Origin: Zea mays
Lineage: Eukaryota; Streptophyta; Magnoliopsida; Poales; Poaceae
Direction of reading: 5' to 3'
DNA length: 64,000 nucleotides
NCBI RefSeq assembly: GCF_902167145.1
Contig: NC_050102.1
Location: 1,488,001-1,552,000, forward strand
Shown: piece after piece, positions 26,180-37,700 of the stretch
How positions within the stretch are numbered: position 1 is the stretch's first letter
How the letters are laid out: each line of letters starts with the position of its first letter
The notes under the pieces: model-generated
Databases searched by the model: none
What the model was told of the DNA's origin: nothing
What the model saw: only the letters and a program-made list of their open reading frames with translations
Position numbers and translations under genes: made by a program

Positions 26180-26260
26180 AATATAGCGGAATCTATTGTT
26201 GATGAAGTCATTAACCAGTTGTTGAATGAAATTGCAGAAAAGGTCCTGAAAGAGGACTGA

Positions 26261-27261
26261 TATTGTAAAAACATTTTTAGACGATCGATGTAGCTTCGCT
26301 GCATCAAGACTGTAATATTCGATGTGCATATTTTTTAATCTAATGTGCGAATTATTTGTAATTCAGTTCTTTGTAATGCATGAAACTTTATATACATACC
26401 GTTTTTGAGCCTTTGGCGAAAAAACACCTTCTCTTCTTTTCATGCTTTACAAAGAAGAAAATCCGTGCTTCGTGAAAATATCCAAGCTTCGTAAAAACTT
26501 CCCAGCTTTGTAAACAAAGGAGCCCTTCTTTTGCAATAGAGCTGACGAAACTATATTTTCTCAGCTAACTTTGTGCCTTAGCACCTTTCCATTTTTTATA
26601 AAACAGTCTCCGAAGGTTGACTTCGTATTCAATTCGTGCCATTGGTGCAATATGATGTATGATGTGATGCTATGCGGAATGATGTGACGATATGATGCGA
26701 ATGATGCTAATGCCGAAGATGCACACCCACGCGCCCATACTGGAACACACCATCTCTGCGTCCCCTTAAGAACGATCGAAGTCTCTTTGCCGCTTATTTT
26801 TCGGCTTCACCGCTTATTTTTTGGTGTAAGTTCTGCATCCCCTTAGGAACGTCTTTTGAACTTCTTCGCCTTCTATTTCAGCGGTATTTTTCGCGTTGAC
26901 TTTTCACGCTGCGCCTTATATTTTGGTGGTATTTTTTGCATTGACTTTTCGCGCTTCGCCTTATATTTCGGCGGTATTTGGCTCTATATTCCTTTAGGAA
27001 CGACTTTTGAGCAGAAAACTTACATTGCGCTACCTTGGGAACGACTTTTTGTAGGTTCGGCAAGACTTATGTTGCGCTCCCTTAGGAACGACTTTTTGAG
27101 CTTCGATAATTTTGGAGCTTCGTAAATCTGTGAAGAAGATATATTTCATTTTAATAGAAGCGAAACTATTACAAAAAATTAAAACTAGATTTGCATTACT
27201 TGTCCCTTATTAAAACAAACTGACATAGAATAAAAAAGTGTTTCAGAAAGTAGGATATCTC
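26261..27261. other. Spacer of the pol-less gypsy element with internal repeats
   Basis: No gene is seen between the end of the antisense gene (26260) and the gag stop (27262). Pol would be expected here but is absent. Around 26860-27110 there is a degenerate repeat: GCGCCTTATATTTTGGTGG-type units with TTGACTTTTCGCGC between them, then TTAGGAACGACTTTT-type units. GAACGTCTTTT and GAACGACTTTT blocks occur at least four times. Confidence 0.7.
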
Positions 27262-28791
27262 TCAATAGATGTGCTTTGACTCCGGCACAGTACTGTTGAC
27301 TGTGCGAGCTTCAGATTCCTCCCTAAAATCCCGCTGCTGTTGGGTGTGTTGGTGCCCTTCTGGCTGCTGACCCCGTGAATAGGTAGGTTGTAGTGGTGGA
27401 GGAGGTGGAAGCTGTGGCCAAGAAGCCTGTGGCTGACTAACCGAAGTAACAGAAGCTGCAGAATGATTACCCACATATTCTGGTATGTAGGGTGAGTGGC
27501 ACGAAGCAGTGTGCAAGACCTGCTTCGGTTGATTCTACCGAGCTTCGGCTTCTGCAATCTCCTTCTGCTTTTGGATAGTGATTTGACACATTCTTGTAGT
27601 ATGGCCCTTGTCTTCACCACAAAATAAGCAGTAGATCTTCCTGGGCTGGTCCCCATATCTTCCTCCGAAGCCCCTGGCGCCTCTGTCGCTTGGAGCTAGC
27701 GGCTGGAAAGAGCTTTGTTGCTGCCCCGAAGATTGTGAGGTATACTGTGGCCTCTGCAGCTGACTTCCTTTGTCATCATTCTGAGTGGAGTTATGAATTG
27801 ACCTGACATGTCTCAGGTGGATTCTTCTTCCGAAGCCCCTGGTCATCTTAGAGACTCTGTAAGCTTCCTCCCTTCTTTGGCGAAAGTCATTGTCAGCCCG
27901 GATGTACTCATCCATCTTTTGAAGCAACTTCTCTAGAGTTTGTGGGGGCTTCCTGGCGAAATATTGGGCGGTAGGTCCTGGGTGAAGACCTTTGATCATG
28001 GCCTCAATGACAATCTCATTGGGCATGGTAGGCGCTTGTGCCCTCAATCGCAAGAACCTTCATACATAAGCCTGAAGGTACTCTTCGTGGTCTTGTGTGC
28101 ATTGGAACAGAGCCTGAGCTGTGACCGGCTTCGTTTGGAAGCCTTGGAAGCTGGTAACCAACATGTCTTTAAGCTTCTGCCACGACGTAATAGTCCCTGG
28201 CCGAAGAGAAGAATACCATGTTTGGGCTACATTCCGGACTGCCATGACGAAGGATTTCGCCATGACTACAGTATTGCCTCCATACGAAGATATAGTTGCT
28301 TTGTAGCACATCAGAAACTGCTTTGGATCTGAATGCCCATCATACATAGGAAGCTGAGGTAGCTTGTATGACGAAGGCCACGGGGTAGCCTGCAGTTCTA
28401 CTGCCAAGGGAGAAGCATCATCAAAAGTAAAGGCATCATGATTAAAATCATCATACCATCCATCTTCATTGAATAGGCCTTCCTGATGAAGCTCCTTGTA
28501 CTGGGGCCTTCAGTTTTGTTCGTCTTATGCAAGATGACGCACTTCTTCAGTAGCTTCATCGATCTTTCTTTGAAGATCAGCCAGCCGCGCCATCTTCTCT
28601 TTCTTTCTTTGTACTTGCTGATGGATGATTTCCATATCCCTGATCTCTTGGTCCAACTCCTCCTCCTAGAGTGTTGGACTAGTGGCTTTCCTCTTCTGGC
28701 TTCTGGCCTCTCGAAGAGAGAGGGTCTCCTGGTTTGGGTCCAACGGCTGCAATGCAGCAGTCCCTGGTGCTGAAGCTTTCTTTGGTGGCAT
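27262..28791 (-). pseudogene. Gypsy gag of the pol-less element
   Basis: On the minus strand a single frame of 510 codons runs from ATG at 28791 (M-P-P-K-K-A-S-A-P-G) to TGA at 27262. After a basic, coiled N-terminus comes the gag core: P-M-Y-D-G-H-S-D-P-K-Q-F-L, W-Y-S-S-L-R-P-G-T-I-T-S-W, and Q-Y-F-A-R-K-P. A zinc knuckle C-L-F-C-G-E-D-K-G-H-T-T-R-M-C lies near 27615. The tail is rich in Q and P. There is no frameshift, but in-frame stops lie at 28666, two near 28510-28540, 28060 and 27535. Several of these fit CGA or CAG/CAA turned to TGA, TAG or TAA. If read through it would be a complete Gag, so the element may have relied on Pol from an autonomous relative. Confidence 0.9.
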
Positions 28792-28830
28792 GACGAAGGT
28801 CAGTGCTTGCCGAAGGTGGTCGAAAGAGTT

Positions 28831-28849
28831 CACCGGAGGTGGGCGCCAA
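28831..28849 (-). promoter_or_regulatory. Primer binding site of the pol-less gypsy element
   Basis: On the minus strand TTGGCGCCCACCTCCGGTG follows the LTR end directly, a TGGCGCC-type gypsy site. This fixes the element's direction as minus, in agreement with gag. Confidence 0.85.
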
Positions 28850-29264
28850 TGTTGGGGACTTGTTCTCAAATGCTTCGGCTTGTCAGAAGGCAAAAGTATA
28901 AGTGTGACGCACGAGCAAGTATCAGTCAGCGTGAACAGTACGAGGGAACTGTTCATCTATTTATAGGCACAGGACGCAGCCTGTGAGAAATTACATTCAT
29001 GCCCTTTACATTTATTATTAACTAATAGACAATTCTATGAGGACTAGATAGCCTTTTCCCCTTTAAGTCGGTTCCTTTCTCCGCCATTTAGCCGAAGCTC
29101 CTCTGCACGTAGCTTCGGAGCAACTCCAACCTTCGTCACGATCATACTTTTTACGTCGTACATGCTTTTAGCCCAAGTCCGAAGGTACATGTTCACATGT
29201 CACACTTGAAAATTTTGTTAAATCACGTTTTTTGAGGACCTTCGGAGGACGAAGGCCCCCAACA
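28850..29264 (-). repeat. 5' LTR of the pol-less gypsy element (minus strand)
   Basis: It is 415 bp, with the same perfect inverted ends as its partner. On the minus strand a TATAAATA box lies at 28958-28965. Compared with the partner LTR, 16 of 17 differences seen are transitions. Confidence 0.93.
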
Positions 29265-30381
29265 TCGGGCGCATCCGACCGTTGCTCCTTGGGGCTGGTT
29301 GGCGCACCGGATAGTCCGGTGCACCCAGCCGACCATTAGAGCGGGCCACGTGTCGTGTGTTGATCGCACGGACGACCGTTGGCGCGGGCGCTGTTGGCTC
29401 ATCGGACAGTCCGGTGCACACCGGACAGTCCGGTGAATTTTAGCCGCATCGCCCCCAATGGATTCTCGAGAGCGGCGAGTTCGCCCGCCGAGCAGCTGGG
29501 GCACCGGACACTGTCCAGTGCACACCGGACAGTCTGGTGCACCCGCAGCAAGTTCTCTATTGGCTTTTCAGCTGGACTCCTTTGCTCTTTTGGATTTGAC
29601 TCAAATTGGTCCCTGACACTTAGAGAAATATGTTAGCTCCAAAAACAATTCACTCGGGCCAGAGACATACCTTGATTCTTTGACTTGCATGTCTTAACCA
29701 CTTAGCACATATTATAATGACATGTGTTGGACATCTAAACTGTTAAGTCAATTTGACTTGATATAGATTGACATATCTGAGCTCCAACACCCTGCAAAGG
29801 CCACATAGAATATATCCATACATAGGAACAACCCAAACTAATGATCAAGGTGAACTTAGCTCTTTTGGGCTGCTTCCAGTTCTGGCTTTGACACTACTCC
29901 TTCTAGTGACCTTGTTCACTTCTTGAGCTTGATCTTGAGCCTTATGACTTATACCACATAATTGTAGGCGTTATCTCATTGGTTGTAAGTCATATTCTTA
30001 TGTAGTGATCCTTGATGTGCCATAACTCTTCTTTACTCGATCAACCTTGACTTTGCAAGTCTTCTTCTTCACCCTTGGCTTTGGGTTCCTAGTCTTCTTG
30101 ACCTTGTTCAGTGCACTTGGTACCTCGAAGCTCTTCTTGCCTCCATCGTTGGCTTGATCGGTTGTCTCTGAGTTACGCACACCGAGTCTCACTTAAGCAA
30201 TGTCCATCTTACTTGTGGTGTCCATTATCTATAGATAATCCAGTCTTTGGACCATCACACTTGTTCACTTGTGTTGAACCCTGTTAGCGTTGCATTAAGC
30301 ACCTGTTCAACACTTAGCATACTTGTTAGTCTTTTAATTGGGTTATCATCTAAACCACCAAAACCCACAAGAGAGCTTTCA
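29265..30381 (-). repeat. Antisense copia LTR, second part
   Basis: After the TCGGG duplication the antisense copia LTR resumes and ends CTTTCA at 30381, that is TGAAAG on the minus strand. It has three to four palindromic copies of CACCGGACAGTCCGGTG type between 29300 and 29545. A polypurine tract on the minus strand adjoins it at 30382-30395. No coding sequence is seen. Confidence 0.85.
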
Positions 30382-31720
30382 ATCTCCCCCTTTTTGGTGA
30401 TTGATGGCAACACAATTAAAGCTTACACAAGAATAAGATTTAAAGCACACATTGAATTATAAGTTTATAGAATGCTCCCCCTAAATATGTGCTTACATTA
30501 AAATCTTAACTTTGGCCTTAAATGCCAAAATGCACATACTTAGGCTAATTCGAAGCATTGCTACACCTTAGCACCTGTGGGATGCATTGTGTCAAGAATC
30601 AAACCGTGATGCGTATAACACACAAATGCACAGAATCAGAGTTAAACACCAATTAAATGAATATACCACAGGAATATCAACCTACCACTATTCACCATTA
30701 AGATACCGATTTAAAGCGCCATAATCACATGGATATCTATCACAGGATAAACACAGTAGATACCAATTGATTCATATCAATGGAAGTACTAATTTTGCAT
30801 TATCACCATATAATACAACAAGAAGCATATGATAAGTATTATCAACAAACTAACACATTTTTCTTTAAGATCAAAGGAACTCAAGGAACCCCTTTGAGTC
30901 CTTTAGCACACAAAAAATAATCTTCACCCTTAAGATAAGCTTTCCTCTCAGGTCGAGGTATGCTCTTCACCCTTAAGATAAGCTTTCCTCTCAGATCGAG
31001 GTAAGCTCTTCACCCTTAAGATAGGCTTTCCTCATAGGTCGAGGTAAGCTTTAATGCACAAATTCTCCCCCTTTGACATCAAACACCAAAACCATATTCA
31101 AGCAAGAACATAGGACGATGTCAAGGGACAGCAGGGTATTAAGCAGGGAAAATGTAACACACTAACATTACTCCCCCTTACACATTGAACATATGCAACA
31201 CAAGTATTGGAGGAAAATTAAGGTACAAATACGCAAAAAGGTCAATACCTCCTTTTGTACCTTTACCATGTTATGGTATACTTTCCATCTAAGTAGGCGG
31301 AGTTCCTTTTACGATTTCCATCTTGAAAGTTTTATCTCTAGGGAGCTCCTTCACACTTGTGCCTGATCCTTTATCCTGACCTTTTCTTGTTGCTTGTGGA
31401 GGTACCCAAGTCCTGATTGCTCCATTTCTTGCTCATCTCCCCTTTTCCACCTTGAGACTGTATAAGATCACTCAAGAAACAGTTAGTCTCAAAAGACACA
31501 AGTTATGTGTGCTCCCCCTAAAGTTGTGCATCAAGTATTTGAATGACTTGCACCTTGCACATTCTAGCATCCTCAGAACTAGAGGGGATCACAACATACC
31601 TTGGTCTAGGCATAATATATCAATTGCATCACAAAAAGATACCAATTGGATGGATGACATAATACAACTTATGGCTAGTGGAAACAATGCATGCCTCAAC
31701 ATTTTAAAAGCAACATAGGC
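30382..31720 (-). other. 3' internal noncoding part of the antisense copia
   Basis: The segment reads on the minus strand as AT-rich 3' untranslated sequence with further AAAGGGGGAG purine runs (31066-31076 region and 31150-31180). No reading frame with a retroelement domain was found. It holds the three-copy 43-bp repeat listed next. Confidence 0.65.
30922..31050 (-). repeat. Three tandem copies of a 43-bp unit
   Basis: CTTCACCCTTAAGATA begins copies at 30922, 30965 and 31008. Each continues GCTTTCCTC and GTCGAGGTA. The period is exactly 43 bp with few substitutions. Confidence 0.92.
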
Positions 31721-31731
31721 ACACCATCAAC

Positions 31732-34700
31732 TGGTTTTGGGCTGAGGCAATTAACACTGCCTGGTACTCCATCAACCGGTTATATCTTCATCAAATCCTC
31801 AAGAAGACATCATACGAACTCCTCACCGGTAATGTAACACCCTGGTGTTACTACAACTAAAACTTGAGCATGGCATCATAAACATTGGCATTGCATATGT
31901 TTGACACACCTAGAGTGCATTCACTAGGTAAAAATTTCAAACAAGTTGTATTGTTATAGCATTTTGCAAATAGAACCCTGGATAGGAAACTTAGCCCTAA
32001 ATAGGGATAAAAGGGTAAAACATACCCCAAATTGAGAAAACCTAAAAGCTTTAGGGGAATAGTCATAAAATGTTCCCAAGAATGAACTTGAATCACATTT
32101 ATACCCCCGGGATACCAAACCCTCCCATTTGAACCCTGGAAACCCCTAAGTCCAAACCCTAGGGGCCTATGTGCAAAAATTGTACACATTTGGACTAAAG
32201 TGTAAAAACTACAATGTTAAAGCATATTAAGTCCTTTGGTTCACAAATATGTGAATTTGTAAGTTAAACCCTAAGTTTTGGGTTTATTTGCAAAAATCAC
32301 CTCTTAAGCACTATATGGCCTAAGTCTGAATTTCAGAGTTTTGGGCTCAACTTTGGAGCCTTGCAACTTTCAAATTATAGGGTTTTTGCCCTAGGGCACC
32401 ACATCAAAGTTGTAGAGCAAACAAAGGAGAACAATTTTGCTTAAGGGTGTGGGCTCAGTTGTTAAGAATAATTTAGAGATAATTAAGCCCAAAGTTGGGC
32501 TGTCAGACTACTTAAAGTCTGAAATCAGACTGACAGTGGACTGACATGAACTTCAAGCCCAATTTCAAGCATGATCCATTGGCTTTTTGTGGCAACACCA
32601 TATAGCAACGTTGTAGATAGTACATTGCTCTACAATTTTGCTACAGATTGTTGATCATGTTGCCATACGAGTCTAGGAGAAAATGGAGCTCCAAGATGCT
32701 GTGTCAGGTTGACTGAATGGCTATCGCCATGGTACAGTACCTGGCTGGGTTCCGACCGTCAGTGCCCAAAAGATCTCACCGCCGATGTGCCTCGCCGTGA
32801 TTCGTGTCACCGGCGCCAGGATTCACACTTGTGGTGGATGGATAACGTCGCGGGGTAAAGGATCCTCGCCGTCGGTGAGCTGGAGGTCACTCCGGTGACT
32901 CACCGCCGCACCCTTCTGCTTTGCGGCTGGAGCAGATTGGCTCGCCGGTGAACCGCCGCCTCTCGGCCTTGTGCCGCGTGGCTCTGCCTTTCCACCGCGT
33001 CGCCGTGACTCTCTATGGCCGTCCAATTGTTGCCGGTGAGGTCGCCACGACGATAGACACGAGTTCATGCGCACCAGTAACTCCCTGCCCTTCCAACCGC
33101 CGCGCGTCCCCGTTGAAATTCCCGGCCACTGCCGTTGAGCCTTATAAATTGAAGCCCCCGCCAGCCCCGCAAGGTCATCACCCACCCCGCCACCGAGAAT
33201 CGCTAGCAGTCGTGCATCAGTGAGCTTGAATTTCGGTTTTCCCCCAATTCAGGTTTCCACCACCGCGAAACCAACCTCACCGCGGCCAGCCCCGTTTCGG
33301 TCAGTTCATCCTCCTCTCTCCCTCGTTTGAGCCTTCTCATAACTCTTTGATGCTTGCCGAACCACCAATTTGCACTGAGTAGCCTTAGATCATCGGGAAC
33401 ACCTTCATCCGTCCGCAACACTCTCGGTCACCGTGGCCAGAGCTAATTAGTTGGTCATTAGTGAAATTAGGTTGGGGAAAAGGTTCGGGATGGGTCCAAT
33501 TCTGTATCTGTCGCTCGGGAGCGCCGGTCATTGCCCCGTTCCACCGGTCAGATAGCTCGCTGGAGCTCGGCTGCGCGCGACGCCGTCGGGGACCACCCCC
33601 TGCGAAGGAATAGAAACTGGAGGACTCTTCTACAAACCGTCAGTGACACAGTGAAACAGTGAAAGAACTTGATTCCAGTTAGCCAAGAACCCGAGGCCCT
33701 TTTCGCAAAATAGCCAGCGGGCGCGGGCGCGTTTTCCCCTGGACCTAGGCCGCTGAAAACAAATTGAGCCCAGTACTGTTTAACCTTTTTCCTTTTCTTT
33801 TTCAGTAGAACTTTAGAAATTGTAAAAAAATCCTAAAATTGTCAAACCAATTTTTCTAGACTTCTTATTTTCCATAGTATTTAATAAAAATAGTTTCATG
33901 ATTTTTAGATTAAATAAGGAATTTTGAGGCATTTAAACTAGCTTAAACTATTAGTTCTGGATTTTTAGAAAATAAATGGTAACTCCAAAAATGTCCAAAC
34001 TTTTTATATGAGTTCTACACATTAGTTAGAAGCCATGGGTAGAATTTGGTTTGATTTGGACCTTGTTTGATAACTAGAACCCAAAACCCCCACCCCTGCC
34101 CTTTGAACTCCTTTACTGACTCTGGAAACCCTAAGTTCTCGGAGTTCTGTGAAGGAAAGTTGTATTCAAGACCTTAGATAATAAATTCTTATTATCTTTG
34201 CACTCTCATGAGCATTACATGGCATTCATTCTTATATACACATATGTATGATTATGTTTAGAAAACGAAGAAGAGATCGAAGTGACTGAAGAAAAGACAC
34301 CACCACCTTCGGAATCTCAGGCAGGAAACTGTTTCTACCTTGATATTTGCGGGTCCGAGCCTGACTCACCTATCAACGAAGGCAAGCCCCGGTGCATTTG
34401 CCACCTCCTTGATGTTTTTAAACCTTTCTCACTTGCTTGATGCATTAGGTGATAGGAGTTGATTGCTAAAACAATTCCTGCATTACCTTCCTTGAATTTG
34501 ATTACCTTCCTTGATCACCCGTTTTACAAAAGATTTTTGATGCTTAGCCTTGCTTTAGAAAAACAAAATGTTTTGTTTTTACAAAATATGATGTGGCAAA
34601 AGTGGGTGGGATGTTTTCGAAAATAAAACTTGATGGTGGATCCATCAGGGCCTTGATGGATTCAACATCGGAAAAGATGTACCTCTGTCAGGTACCAAGT

Positions 34701-37700
34701 TTTTGGGTTTAAATGATTAAGCTGAGACCGGGCGGGTGACTTACACGAGAAGAGAGTCTCGGTGTAGTGTCTCCGTCTGAGTCGATTAAGGACCGTCTCG
34801 ATGTAGGCTTGCTGATCGAGGACCCTTTAACTGGTCACATGCCTCGTCATGGGTAAGCCTTGCCTCGGGCAGACTAAGACCAGGATAAGATAACACGGAA
34901 TGGGCGTGGAGCGGTGGCGAGAGTAGCGTGTACCCTCCATGGCAAGAGGCTGGACGGTGGTGTATCTGTGCTCTCGGTTCGCGTGAACCTGATCTGGTCT
35001 TAAGAACCCCGGTGGCGGGTTGTCATATGCAAGGGTTAAGTGCTACATATGTCGTGTGATCGGAGATCCTCAGCTGAGTATAATCGATTCGGATCGCCGT
35101 ACCTTCGCGGTTATGAAGACTTGGTCACTGCCCTATACGTACAACTCCATTAAAGATGAATGAAAGGTTTATTAAGAAATTGGCTAGTGCAGGTTAAGTG
35201 ATTGAACTAGGTTAGAAAGAACTCTAGTTACAGGTAATTTTACTAACTTGAAAATAAAACTGGATTTTTAAGGATCCACTTGTAGTAAGCATTTATGCAA
35301 AACAGAGTCTTTGATCATTGAGAAACCTTACCTTGACTCCCTTATAACCAACATACCCTTGAGAGTCTTTTATTTAGTCGGGTAAGACTTGCTGAGTAAT
35401 TCCATACTCAGGGTTTTATTCCCTATTGTTTTTAGGTGAGGAAGCAGCGAATTTTTGTTGCTTTTGTACCAAGGTGGTGTCAAATGAAGATAAACAAGAA
35501 TGAAGCTGCGGGAGGACATGGTCCTCCATAGAAACTTTTATGTATAAACTATCGGGAGGAGTTTTTACCTCCCTAGGTATTGTAATAATAAGTACTCAGC
35601 ACTCGTTTTATAACTCTGGTCTGTAATAAATAACCTGATCTTACTTTCTAAATAAATGTAAGTTTATGTAATCGCTTCCGCATTTCTATATCTTCGATGT
35701 TCTGTAATGTCTGCAAGATGGGTGAAACGTTCCTGGAAAGGTAAGAAAGAAGATACCAAACTTGTCAAGTGATTCAGCTTGGTAGGTTTTGTCACAGGTA
35801 AAAAGCCCAATGTTTCATATTTTAGAGTCTTTGGTAGCAAATGTTTTATTCTTATTAAAAGAGGTCGAAAATCTAAATTTGCTCCCAAGGCTGTAGAAGG
35901 CTTTTTACTTGGTTATGACTCAAACACAAGGCCATATAGAGTCTTCAACAAATCCACTGAATTGATTGAGGTTTCTTGTGACATTGTGTTTGATGAGACT
36001 AATGGCTCCCAAGTGGAGCAAGTTGATCTTGATGAATTAGATGACGAAGAGGCTCCATGTGTCGCGCTAAGGAACATGTCCATTGGGGATGTATGTCCTA
36101 AGGAATCCGAAGAGCCTCCACAAGCACAAGATCAACCATCATCTTCCATACAAGCATCTCCACCAACTCAGGATGAGGAACAGGCTCAAGACGATGAAGA
36201 TCAGGAGGATGAGCCACCTCAAGAGGAGGACAATGGTCGAGGGGAGATAAAAACAATGAAGACAAGGAAGATGATCAAGAGATACAGGGTCAAAGACCGC
36301 CACACCCAAGAGTCTACCAAGCAATTCAAAGAGATCACCCCGTCAACTCCATTCTTGGTGATATCCATAAGGGGGTAACTACTAGATCTCAAATTGCTCA
36401 TTTCTATGAACATTACTCTTTTGTGTCCTCTATCGAGCCATATAGGGTGGAGGGTGCACTAAGAGATTCGGATTGGGTGTTGGCAATGCAAGAGGAGCTC
36501 AACAACTTCACGAGGAATGAGGTATGGCATTTAGTTCCACGTCCTAACCAAAATGTTGTAGGTATCAAATGGGTATTTCGTAACAAACAAGATGAGCATG
36601 GTATGGTGACAAGGAACAAAGCCCGACTTGTGGCCAAGGGTTATTCACAAGTCGAAGGTTTGGATTTTGATGAAACTTATGCACCCGTAGCTAGGCTCAA
36701 GTCAATTGGCATATTACTTGCCTATGCTACTTATGCACCCTTTCAAGCTTTACCAAATGGACGTGAAAAGTGCCTTCCTCAATGGACCAATCAAGGAAGA
36801 GGTCTACGTTGAGCAACCTCCCGGCTTTGAAGATAGTGAGTACCCTAACCATGTGTATAAACTCTCAAAGGCGCTTTATGGGCTCAAGCAAGCCCCAAGA
36901 GCATGGTATGAATGCCTAAGAGATTTCCTTATCACTAATGGCTTCAAAGTCGGAAAAGCCAATCCTACACTCTTTACAAAAACTGTTGCAAAAGATTTGT
37001 TTGTATGCCAAATTTATGTTGATGATATTATATTTGGGTCTACTAACAAATCTACATATGAAGAGTTTAGTAGGATCATGATACAGAAATTCGAGATGTC
37101 TATGATGGGGGAGTTGAAGTATTTCCTAGGATTTCAAGTCAAGCAACTCCAAGACGGCACCTTCATCAGCCAAACAAAGTACGTTCAAGACATACTTAAC
37201 AAGTTTAGTATGAAAGATGCCAAGCCCATCAAGACACCCATGGGAACAAATGGGTATCTCGACCTCGACACGGGAGGTAAATCTGTAGATCAAAAGGTAT
37301 ACCTGTCGATGATAGGATCTTTACTCTATTTATGTGCATCTCGACCGGATATTATGCTTTCCGTATGCATGTGTGCAAGGTTCCAAGCCGATCCTAAGGA
37401 AGTTCACCTTAGGGCCATGAAGAGAATCGTGAGATACTTAGTTTATACTCCTAAGTTTGGACTTTGGTACCCCAAGGGATCCACTTTTTACTTAATAGGA
37501 TATTCCGATGTCGATTGAGCAGGGTGTAAAATTGATAGGAAGCGCACATCAGGGACTTGCCAGTTTCTAGGGAGATCTCTGGTGTCTTGGGCTTCAAAGA
37601 AACAAAACTCAGTAGCTCTTTCTACCGCCGAAGCCAAGTATATTGCTATAGGCCATTATTGTGCGCACTTACTTTGGATGAGGCAAACCCTTAGGGACTA

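Larger units (their letters stand above)
10084..26260 (+). pseudogene. Antisense spliced gene of the gypsy element (PF04195-like)
   Basis: The gene runs opposite to the element's gag. After a charged N-terminus (10084-10395) comes a block F-F-K-A-G-L-R-F-P-L, V-F-L-H-Q-L-T-P and F-V-W-A-T-R-S-Q (about 10460-10620). This is the signature of the 'putative gypsy type transposon' domain, PF04195. A lysine/proline/alanine-rich middle and a long coiled coil (about 12305-12700) follow. Two introns can be read: 12219-12304 (GT...TTGCAG) and 13098-13169 (GT...CTGCAG); splicing keeps the frame through both. The last exon is split by the Huck-like element at 13248/26180 and resumes in frame at 26185, ending TGA at 26258-26260. 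In-frame stops at 10390, 10813, 10963, 11458, 11842 and 12977 and a one-base loss in a G run near 12040 disable it. Its function in the element is unknown. Confidence 0.85.
9354..29264 (-). mobile_element. Pol-less Tat-type Ty3/gypsy element on the minus strand
   Basis: The two LTRs are each 415 bp with perfect ends TGTTGGGG...CCCCAACA, and the target duplication TCGGG is exact. On the minus strand the order is LTR (28850-29264), PBS, gag (28791-27262), about 1 kb of spacer, then LTR (9354-9768). A separate gene in the opposite direction (plus strand, 10084-26260) fills the rest. No protease, reverse transcriptase or integrase can be found. Antisense extra ORFs near the 3' LTR are known from Tat-lineage plant gypsy elements such as Grande and RIRE2. 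By eye the LTRs differ at 17 sites, 16 of them transitions, about 4%. At a commonly used grass LTR rate of 1.3e-8 this is near 1.6 million years. Confidence 0.93.
8569..31720 (-). mobile_element. Truncated antisense copia element (LTR plus 3' internal end)
   Basis: Read on the minus strand, the right part has an internal 3' noncoding region (about 31720-30382), a polypurine tract (AAAAAGGGGGAGAT, 30382-30395) and an LTR beginning TGAAAGCTCTC at 30381 and ending GGCGACA at 8569. The LTR totals about 1.9 kb once the 19.9-kb gypsy insertion is removed. No gag, pol or second LTR is present, and the right edge runs straight into pol of the host copia near 31732. A deletion therefore removed this element's 5' part together with the host's protease-integrase region. 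The right boundary is uncertain by some tens of bases. Confidence 0.75.

Noticed and set aside
30922..31050. CRISPR-like array
   Set aside because: The three 43-bp units are direct head-to-tail repeats without unique spacers, in a plant retroelement.
32823..33421. Frames in the GC-rich part of the long solo LTR
   Set aside because: They lie wholly inside an LTR bounded by an exact GGTAA duplication and have no domain.
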